Assembly: GCF_001653235.2 (NCBI RefSeq)
Contig: NC_035795.1
Location: forward strand, 1,798,001 to 1,862,000
From: Pochonia chlamydosporia 170
Lineage: Eukaryota > Ascomycota > Sordariomycetes > Hypocreales > Clavicipitaceae
Direction of reading: 5' to 3'
Length of the DNA stretch: 64,000 nt
The notes beneath the pieces were generated by a model. It did no database searches. It worked only from the letters and a program-made list of their open reading frames with translations, and was not told the DNA's origin. Positions 56,295 through 64,000 of this stretch are shown piece after piece. Position numbers and translations under genes: made by a program. Position 1 is the stretch's first letter; every line of letters begins with the position of its first letter.

Positions 56295-57843
56295 ATGAGC
56301 TCGTTGGCAGCCATGAATGCAGCCTTTTTTGTATCCGTCGCAGCTGGAGCTGTTTCAGTCTTTTTAATCAAATATGGGTTCCAGGCGATTCAATGGCTAG
56401 CTTCAGCTCTTTACTTTTTTATTCCTAGCCGCTACCGACCTGCACAAAATCCTGAGGATGACCACATTCAGATCTTGGTGCTGGGCGACATTGGGAGAAG
56501 TCCACGCATGCAGTACCATGCCATTAGTGTTGCTAAGCATGGCAGAAAGGTTGACATTGTGGCATACAAGGGTAAGTGTGCAATCAGACTGCGTAAGTGT
56601 TGGTACTAACAAGACGTGTTTACAGAAACTGCCAGGCATCCCGAACTTATTGGCAACGACAAAGTGACTATGTATGCTCTTGCGCCTCAGCCGGAGTGGA
56701 TTGCCTGGGGCACCTTGCCATTCTTCCTGAACATCCCGTGCAAAGTCATTCAGCAGTTTTGGACGCTGTTTTACACCTTGATGTGGGCTACTCCCGCGGC
56801 AAAATGGATCATAATTCAGGTACGGCTCTCGAGTGTGTTTGCATCCAACATGACGCTATGCTGACTCTTGCCAGAATCCCCCATCAATCCCTACGTTCCA
56901 TGTCGCTCTCATCGTATCTCTCATCCGAGGAAGCAAAGTTGTGATTGACTGGCACAACTATGGACACACAATTCTTGCCCAAAAGTCGCTGTACAAGATT
57001 TTTGTCCCCATTTACAAGTGGTACGAGATTATTCTCGGCAAGTTTCTCGGCAACGCCAACCTAGCCGTCACAGACGCCATGGCTCGAGAGCTGCGAGGCC
57101 CAAAATTCAACTTGAAGAACCCGGTTTACACTCTGCACGATCGTCCCCTTGATCTATTCCAACCAGTCACTTCCGCTGATGCGAGAAGCGAATTCCTCAA
57201 TCGACTGCCGGAGACAAAACCCCACGCCAAGAATATTATGGACGGAACAATGCGTCTTATCGTTAGTAGCACATCTTGGACTCCAGATGAGGATTTCAAT
57301 ATCCTCCTTGAGTCGCTAGTAGCCTATGCGAACCCCGGCGAAAACGACGATTCAAACGAGCCGCCTTCACCCATTCTGGCCATAATTACTGGCAAGGGCC
57401 CCGAGAAGGAAAAGTATCTCGAGATGATTAAACAAATCCAAGACAGCGGACGTCTACCTGGCATTAAAATTCTGACAGCATGGCTGTCCAACCGCGACTA
57501 CGCATCTCTCCTTGGCTGCGCTGACTTGGGCATTTCCCTGCACAAGTCCAGCTCGGGAGTCGACCTACCCATGAAGGTAGTGGACATGTTTGGCGCTGGT
57601 TTGCCGGTGGCAGCGTACTGCGCCTTTGAGAGCTTCGGCGAGTTGGTGAAAGAGGGACAGAATGGCTGTGGATTCGAGACACCGGCACAACTGACGGATA
57701 TTCTGAGGAGGCTGTTCAGTGAGGAGGGCCAAGATGAGCTGCGGTCGCTCAAAAAAGGTGCCATCAAGGAAGGATCTCTGCGGTGGGGCGAGGAATGGGA
57801 TCGTGTCATGGCTCCTGTAATTGGGCTTGATGACAAACACTAG
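56295..57843 (+). CDS. ALG1: Chitobiosyldiphosphodolichol beta-1,4-mannosyltransferase
   Basis: Three exons: 56295-56571, 56626-56819 and 56875-57843, 479 aa. The enzyme adds the first mannose to dolichol-PP-GlcNAc2 on the cytosolic ER face. An N-terminal membrane anchor ([19 protein letters not shown]) is followed by [65 protein letters not shown] and [20 protein letters not shown]. The C-terminal nucleotide-sugar site is [20 protein letters not shown], characteristic of GT33. The ATG at 56295 is first; a second in-frame ATG at 56313 is possible. Confidence 0.95.
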
Positions 57844-58128
57844 AGATAATTTATCAATAAACCATTTGAGCAGAAGAAATGCCGTATGTTCTTATATTTG
57901 AAGCCGAAGAAACGGGTGCCATGATCATACATAAACCGCACACCCTGCCACCTTTTAACACTCCATCGGTACACGCTTGATGCCCTCGCACCTGTTTACC
58001 AATACTCTCAACCTTGTACTACACGATTCTCTAACGCTTGAAATTCCAAATAAACGCCACTGCTATGAGACCAGACTCCAAAACACCACATTCACACCTC
58101 CATCACCGCAACCCCACCAAATCCATCC

Positions 58129-58714
58129 TCAATCCTCGCCCAAGCTCTCCCGCACACATTTTCGGCACCTCTTCCTAAACTCCTTGTGCTTGCCCTCCCT
58201 CTCCTCCCGAAACAGCCTCGCGGCCTCCACATTCGCAGGGCTCTCATCATTCGGACTATGAAACAAGCTTATGGTGCTGAGCAAAATCGTCTCCGGCGAC
58301 TGCACGGGGCTCCATCTCTCAGAAGCAGCTTCGTACCCGTACTCGTCTTCCTCGGGAGGATGTAAGATGGATATGCACAGATTACCGTTCGTATAGATAT
58401 TCGGGTGGAAAGGGATGGGCGTTTGAAACGTCAACGACGGCGGCATGTGTGGATATGTCGGCGGGAAGACCAGGCGTGCTCGGAAGTTGCCTCCTGCGGG
58501 GGAGGGTTAGCTCTCTGGGAAATTAAAACAAGGTGAGGAGGAGCTTACCGCCGTAGTATTTGCAGTCGTCGTTTATCATGAGCATGACTTCCCATTCGAA
58601 TATGTTGGTGTCGTTGACGAGGCCGCACGAGATGCCGGGGAGGTCTTTGCCCATCTGGATCTCTTTCAGCTGTCGCTTGAGAAGGGATGCCGCGGGGGAG
58701 GTTGTTGTGGCCAT
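58129..58714 (-). CDS. Ubiquitin-conjugating enzyme E2, Ubc7/UBE2G type
   Basis: Two exons, 58714-58549 and 58493-58129, 176 aa. The E2 fold is complete: LLKRQLKEIQMGKDLPGISC, FEWEVMLMINDD, GNFRARLVFPPTYPHMPPSL, then HPNIYTNGNLCISILH with active-site Cys95. It is followed by the acidic insert of this E2 class (PPEEDEYGYEAASERWSPVQ) and SPETILLSTISLFHSPNDES. This insert is found in Ubc7/UBE2G-type E2s, many of which act in ER-associated degradation. Which paralogue this is cannot be decided without comparison. The protein ends after a Lys/Arg-rich helix. Confidence 0.93.
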
Positions 58715-58961
58715 GGTTACGACGGGTTGGCTTTATGGGAGGAGGTGTCTAGCGCGGTGTCGAGGAAAAAAGGGAGGGTAGGTCGGTTGAACCCTGCTTT
58801 TTTGGTGTTGTCGCAGCTTTACGTGGGAAGCTGTTTGGTTGCCTTGGAGGGCTGGCAGATGGGCTAAATGGAGGTCCGAAGCTGGGTGGTGGGGGCAGGG
58901 AGGAGCAGGAAACGGCCTGGCAGTTGGTGTTTTAGTGGGGAGCTGCGTTTCCGAGAGGACC

Positions 58962-58970
58962 AAAAAAAAA
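58962..58970 (-). terminator. RNA polymerase III terminator of tRNA-Ser copy 1
   Basis: A T9 run on the minus strand, about 20 nt past the tRNA 3' end. Confidence 0.75.
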
Positions 58971-58990
58971 TTAACACCCATGAGATGATT

Positions 58991-59091
58991 CGACACCTGC
59001 AGGATTCGAACCTGCGCACACGAATGTAATGCCTTAATATGTGTTTTGCAACAATAGCAGGGCATCGCCTTAACCACTCGGCCAAAGTGTC
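58991..59091 (-). tRNA. tRNA-Ser (GCU) with intron, copy 1
   Basis: Minus-strand class II tRNA. The acceptor stem is GACACTT/AGGTGTC with discriminator G; A-box TGGCCGAGTGGTTA; anticodon stem ATGCC/GGCAT with loop CTGCTAA (anticodon GCT, decoding AGC/AGU); a long variable arm; and T arm GCAGG-TTCGAAT-CCTGC. A 20-nt intron follows the base after the anticodon. Mature length is 81 nt without CCA. Confidence 0.92.
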
Positions 59092-59548
59092 TTGTGGTGT
59101 CAAAACCTTGAATTAATTGGCACCATATTGCCAATTTCGACCATCACTGGTGCCTATTTAATCGCATTTCGGTGTGTCATCTGCAAACATGGCAATCACT
59201 GTTGCACGAATGTCAAACGTGTTGGGGAGAATCGAAAGAAGTGGCGTTTGTGAGCGGCAGACCTTTTGTGAACGTGAGTGTTAGTATTCTGTAGGTGATG
59301 GAGTTGGGACAACTTGAAGTCGTGTAGAGGGAAGATGCAAGGAGGAGGTTTGGGAGCAGTTCTGTGTGTTGTGAAGAAGGAAATGTAGGAAAAGTTTACG
59401 CGAAGCGAAGAGCAGTTTTATATAGTAGAATCTGGGAGGAGTGAATGTGGTCTCTGAAGTGGGCAGTGAATGTGTGAAAGTTGTATAATAGAACATGCGA
59501 CAGGTGGTGGCCCGCTTTAATGGCAGCTGTCAATGTGAAGGTGAATTG

Positions 59549-59580
59549 AATGTGAATGTCAATGTGAATGTCAATGTGAA
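59549..59580. repeat. 12-bp tandem repeat
   Basis: aatgtgaatgtc repeated 2.7 times. Confidence 0.88.
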
Positions 59581-60687
59581 TTGGACCACATCCACGTGGA
59601 CCTCTCATCACCAGGGGGATGTTCAACTTCAAGCTCATTCACTTGCCCTCCGTGCTAAGTTCCTGTTTTGGCTTGTTGCCGTGGGTGTCTGGTAGCTTGT
59701 CTGGTAGTATTGGCTTGTCCAACGCGCTGTAGCAGCATGTTATGGTTTTAAGGTTTGCATGTGTCGCTGCTCATGCCGCGACAATGCCCATCCCCCAATC
59801 CAAACACATCAATGCCATGCACGGAATTTCCAACCAATATTCAAGTCACCTCATCAACATGACAGAAGCAAGTGATTAGTGTGCGTTGAAAATCTGTGGC
59901 CACAGTGATCAATCCACACGTCATTATGGGAGGAAGCAGCCTTGACTCTTGACAGAGAATAGGCGACACAACTCTACTTGCCAGGTGATTTTGTCTTGTC
60001 CTCAAACTCTAGCTGCGTAGAAATGCATCCAGTGAGAACGTGTAAACTGAACAATTTCCTAGCATGTAGTTGCCTCTGTGCCGTATCGCGTTCAAGCGCG
60101 TCACGATATCGCCGATGACAGTTGCCTACGTAGGACTTCACATATTCAATGTTCTGATGAGATGCGCCAAGTTAAAACATCAGGCGGTTTCGTGCAAAAG
60201 GCCCATAAACTGAAACTCGTGCAATATCATTTCAATCAATGGAACCGAGCTCGCACTCGTCGGGACACTATTCTGACTCTACAATAAATTTTGTTAACTG
60301 CTCGGATATGTAGCTGCACATATAGGGTAGTGGCAGGTTTGAACATGCAACTCGCTCTTAGTGAAAATTGTAGATGTGCACAGCCAAACCGGGGTCTAAA
60401 CAATTTTTATTTTGGAAGATCCAGTAGAGGGGGCACTGCCAGAAAAAGAAGAACAAGAAAGAGTCCAAACAAAAAGAGAGGAACAAAGCACAAAAGTTGT
60501 AAAAGCGCACAAGTGAGCGAGTTGCGCGTTCTGGGTGTGAGATGCTTCACAAGCAGGCCAACGCTCAATAAAAGTCGAGAGAACGAACAATCCCCCTTCA
60601 ACCTCTCTTACTACCTAGGTACATACAAATTAGACCGGCACAATGTCAAGCCGAAAACAGACAAGATGTGCAAAAAGGAAAAAAGAC

Positions 60688-60695
60688 AAAAAAAA
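60688..60695 (-). terminator. RNA polymerase III terminator of tRNA-Ser copy 2
   Basis: A T8 run on the minus strand, 4 nt past the tRNA 3' end. Confidence 0.72.
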
Positions 60696-60699
60696 GAAA

Positions 60700-60799
60700 C
60701 GACACCTGCAGGATTCGAACCTACGCACACGAATGTAATGCCTTATTCATTGTTTACAACAATAGCAGGGCACCGCCTTAACCACTCGGCCAAAGTGTC
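60700..60799 (-). tRNA. tRNA-Ser (GCU) with intron, copy 2
   Basis: Same fold and anticodon as the copy at 58991-59091, with a 19-nt intron of related but diverged sequence. Two exon differences exist: the first anticodon-stem pair A-U is G-U here, and the second T-stem pair C-G is U-G. Both leave a wobble pair, so the structure is kept. Mature length is 81 nt, and internal promoters are unchanged except next to the T stem. Confidence 0.88.
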
Positions 60800-61788
60800 T
60801 TGATTGGGGAAGTGGCAAACTAGTATAATCTATAAAGCCTCGGGAGTAAGGCCCCAGTCCTGGACGCAGCGAACGGTGACGGGGGAGAGATGCCTCACGT
60901 TTGGCATTGCTGGATGCAATGGGTGCATTATCGGTGTGACTACTATTGTTTCTTTTTATTTGATTTGATAAATAGAAGTTTGGGTTTTTGCAATTGCAAC
61001 TATACAAGGCGGTTGTCGAGTCATTTGGCCCACTGGAAATAGGCTGGGGGAATGCTCTGGGACCTGGCTATCTATACCGTAAAGGTGATTTCTACAACTG
61101 GTGATTTATGTGTCGTGCTAATATAGAAGTGTAGCTTGAGATGGAACGTGTTATTATCCGATCCAACAATCAAGCATGCGGCAGCGCGAGACTGAGATAC
61201 GCAGAAAGTGGCACATCCAAATCGACAGCCAAACTCCTTGCAAATGAGGTATACCGCCGCCTCACTATACGTAAGAGCACTCGAGGGTACTTTGGGGAAA
61301 AATCCGTATTAACCACACAGCATGCAGCCCCTTCGACGGCACTGAATTCTCGACTTGTTATGGTCTGCCGTCAAAGACTGGCCTCATTGACCTGTGACGT
61401 CAACCATATGTGCTCATAGAGGAACAAACTCGGTGCAACCGACTTCTTCACAAGTTGAAACAGTATTGAAGAGTCAGGTTCTACGGTATACCGCCTGCAA
61501 CTGTCATTTTCCGTAGCACCTTAGTTGTGAGTCCGACTAGCTTCAGTAATTGCTCTACTCATAGGCTACACCAGAATTTAAGTCCATATCAGACACACGT
61601 ACATACTCCCATATACATTATTCACAGATGGCCATCCAAGAACGCAACGGCCGGCATCATGTCCAAAAGAACCACATACATATCTCTGTCATGGTAGGCA
61701 GTCGTTGAGCGCTGGAGACTCGGGATATCCATCGCCGTACCACACCTCCTAGAACATTTCGCCTCATTGACCCAACCGCAGCTATTAC
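60800..61788. other. Intergenic, tRNA 5' flank and 3' flank of the last gene
   Basis: About 1 kb. No gene supported. Confidence 0.5.
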
Positions 61789-62136
61789 CTAGTCGTCCGT
61801 CAAATCGACAACCTCATTCTCCGGAAAGAACAGCTTCCTCTTTACACCAGCTACACGCGGCCGGGGTAATTCCTGCGCCGCAGAATCCGCTTCCTCAGAG
61901 GGTTGGCGTTGTCTTGTCGCCGACGTTGATACCTGTGCCGGCTGCTCAGCAGAAAGGTCAGCCATGTCAACAACCTTCGCATAATCCGCACCCAGCAGCG
62001 ACAACAGTTGGTTCTTGTCAAACAGATCAAACTGCTCGCGCGCTTTCTTTCGCCGCAACTCCCAGTCGCGACACATCGACCCAATCTGCTTGAACATCTT
62101 GGTGACCACCAACGTATGAGGGTTTCCCGCCCTCAT
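61789..62136 (-). pseudogene. Out-of-frame C-terminal tail of the right-edge gene
   Basis: Open frame of 115 codons whose start (MRAGNPHTLVVTKMFKQIGS) looks like the direct continuation of the upstream gene, but in another phase. It continues with a charged helix (RDWELRRKKAREQFDLFDKN), then disordered sequence, and ends KRKLFFPENEVVDLTDD. The final VVDLTDD fits a SUMO-interacting motif. A shift around 62132-62144 separates it from 62133-64000; see findings. It might still be joined by an unusual intron. Confidence 0.5.
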
Positions 62137-64000
62137 CGTCTCATGCTACAATCGACGTTGGCGGAGTCGAGTTTCTGATGTAAGTGGTGACGCCGTTGTT
62201 TACTCATCGGAAAGTTGCCAACTGTTCTTGCTGCATCACCCAGAAAGGCGTTGAGGCTCCGGCAGTCGGAGCATGTGCAATTCACGCCGCGCCGGGCGAA
62301 GTCTTTGGCTCGCGAAGGCTCACGGCCTACGTATCTGTTGACATATTCCTTTAAGACTGCTAGATACATGTCCTGACAACATGGCGTCTCAAGGGGTATG
62401 CTGTTGAGGACGAGGATGGGAACAACAGAGCGCAAAAACGGTACCCATATATTGTGCAGATCTGGGGATGGGAGCAGAAAAGCATTCCCGCGGAGCTTGG
62501 AGGCGAACAGAGCTGTGAGGTCGTCTGTTTCCGTGCTTGCTTGAATGATGTCGGAGAAGAAGCTGGCCACTGGCTCATGGCTGACCGAGGTTCGAGGATC
62601 AACGGCTGGTGATTTCGTGTGGGCGAAAGTCATCCTGGTTGCGTTCGCTGGTGGCTCAATTTTTCGGCACATCCGCTTGAACTTCATGGCGAAGATGAAA
62701 GATTTTGCCTCGGCCCTGTAAAGATCCATGGACGACTCTGCTAGTAGGAGACCAGCGGTGCTTTGCTCTCGCAACCTGGCCAGGAATGCGAGGTAAAACG
62801 CCGCCATGTCACGCTTGTTGGCAAGTCTGGGTACAACTCTTGCAGAACTGGTTAGCGTTACTGCAAAATTTCGCGAGCGATGTGAACGACATACTCTTGT
62901 GAGAGAAAGGTGATAGGATTGTCGTAATACTGGACGAGGTTCACCATGGCAGGACCATCTTCATGGCCCAAGGTGCTTGCCGTGGAAGAATCGAGGCACG
63001 AGCGAAGGGTTTCACAGGCCCAATCGGTAATGTAAAGGGGAGTTGCCGCATCGTCAGGTGCGACATCATCATTCGGGATTGGGACAAAGCTTGTGAGTGC
63101 CTTAAACTGGTCGGCGAAGAAGGGAAATAAAGAAATGGCAATGCGTAATCTAGTACGTGTAAGCTTTGGAGACCAATCAAGTGAGTGAGAGTTGCACACC
63201 CTCGTTGAATGGTATTGAATCGTGTAACGGCGTCATTCTCGCCGGTTCTCAACCAACGCCGGGCCCAGGCGAAGAACCTCTTCGGCAACCAGCCGCCGTG
63301 ATGGGCGGCAGCCTCTTTGAGAAATGAAAACTGTCCCTTGTTGATGGCAGTCTTAAGGATATCGCAGATGATGTCTTCATCCAATGATATGTTGTGGGTC
63401 TCATTGTGCGGACTATTCCAAATTTGCCTGCAGATTGCCATTAGGGTATTGGTAGTTGTTTCTGAAGCGTGCATGTGTGAAAAATCTAAACATGATCGAA
63501 CTGCATAACGGATCTGTGACTTGGCAGACTGTGGTGCCAAACGATTCGGGAGTCCGCCGGAATTGAAAAACGGCAATAATGAGTCACGAGGAACGATGAC
63601 TACAGCCTACGATTTGTTGCGTCAAGTCAGTCGTGACCAGTACCCGAGTAGGTCGCGTGAAAGGAGACATACCGTTACTCGATACCAGTGTGTGGCCGTT
63701 GGGCCCTGATAACCGTGGTCATTAGCGCCTCCCTTTCTCCTAGTATCTCATGATCTGGGCCAGTTCGGAGACGATGTGAAATGAAGACATACCGAGTTCC
63801 CCATGTACCCCTCGTCCGACTCTTCCTCTCGGATGTCATCGAAGCAGTCAGGTTCGAGGATGTCCTTTTGCTTGAGGGGCAGCCTTTCCGTCACAACCCG
63901 ACCCTTCAAATCGACGAGGGTTTTCACTCTATAATCGAGTCCAAAAACGTCATTAAGCTCGTGGAAGCTAGTGTCGGTGTCGTCGCCGCCAGAATCGTCA
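62133..64000 (-). CDS. Large uncharacterised fungal protein, partial (5' end beyond the window); possible 2-oxoglutarate/Fe(II)-oxygenase family
   Basis: Five exons are visible: 64000-63793 (partial), 63705-63673, 63606-63200, 63149-62895 and 62838-62133, about 536 codons. The join GYMGNS-GPTATHWYRVTAVVIVPRDS resembles the end of the oxygenase domain in a fungal family of 2OG-Fe(II) oxygenase-like proteins; the iron-binding part would be outside the window, so this name is tentative. Then follows a helical-repeat-like region (FADQFKALTSFVPIP, SFFSDIIQASTETDDL, KEYVNRYVGREPSRAKDFAR) and a Cys cluster (GVNCTCSDCRSLNAFLGD) that may bind metal. The last exon stops early at TGA 62135-62133, just where a conserved-looking tail begins in another frame. 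Confidence 0.68.

Larger units (their letters stand above)
59092..60699. other. Gene-free interval between the two tRNA-Ser genes
   Basis: About 1.6 kb with no supported gene. Contains a 12-bp tandem repeat at 59549-59580 and an A/G-rich tract at 60430-60500. Confidence 0.5.

Noticed and set aside
60430..60700. Purine-rich tract before tRNA-Ser copy 2 considered as a coding exon with a Lys/Arg-rich product
   Set aside because: The 170-codon frame runs into the tRNA itself and is explained by purine bias.

Overview
The window is filamentous ascomycete nuclear DNA (Pezizomycotina; the gene set and intron style fit a Sordariomycete, perhaps Hypocreales, but that rank is inference). Genes are split by short introns (about 45-85 nt) with GT..AG ends and CTAAC/CTGAC-like branch sites, they lie on both strands as independent units, and three tRNA genes carry introns. 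All gene models below were assembled by hand from frame continuity across splice sites.

Left part (1-26 kb): a class-C-beta-lactamase-like serine hydrolase, pyridoxamine-phosphate oxidase (PDX3) and a Pcl-type cyclin are followed by about 4 kb without a supported gene. Then come three secreted or cell-wall proteins, all on the minus strand between 8.7 and 13.6 kb: a small LQQLQ-type secreted protein, a GPI-anchored Ser/Thr-rich protein, and an Asn/Gln-repeat secreted protein that seems related to the first. An intron-bearing tRNA-Phe lies among them. Next are a small conserved membrane protein, the PP2A-like phosphatase Ppg1, a very long disordered protein with a conserved C-terminal domain and an in-frame stop near its N-terminal part, and a fungal bZIP factor.

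Middle (26-41 kb): a gene-poor stretch. Its clearest structure is a 566-bp foldback/MITE-like element at 30,731-31,296 with long terminal inverted repeats and a 7-bp flanking direct repeat. Two genes interrupt the desert: a GPI-anchored cupredoxin that lacks usual copper ligands, and the mitochondrial AAA ATPase Afg1.

Right part (41-64 kb): mostly housekeeping genes. These are a membrane SH3 protein with proline-rich repeats, a secreted CVNH-like protein, a TFIIIC subunit with a C-terminal zinc finger, the GPI transamidase catalytic subunit Gpi8, an F-box-like protein, DPH5 and SNU23 divergent from one promoter, ALG1, a UBC7/UBE2G-type E2, two nearly identical intron-containing tRNA-Ser(GCU) genes, and the 3' part of a large gene cut by the right edge whose conserved tail is shifted out of frame by an 8-bp near-duplication.

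Functional themes: secretion and cell surface (three secreted proteins, cupredoxin, CVNH protein, Gpi8, Alg1, an ERAD-type E2), RNA and translation (tRNAs, TFIIIC, SNU23, DPH5) and signalling (Ppg1, cyclin, SH3 protein, bZIP). I see no biosynthetic cluster, CRISPR array, rRNA, telomere or intact transposase gene. No clear new multi-gene system was found. The best candidates for something undescribed are the foldback element, the Asn/Gln-repeat secreted protein with its paralogue, and the long disordered protein.
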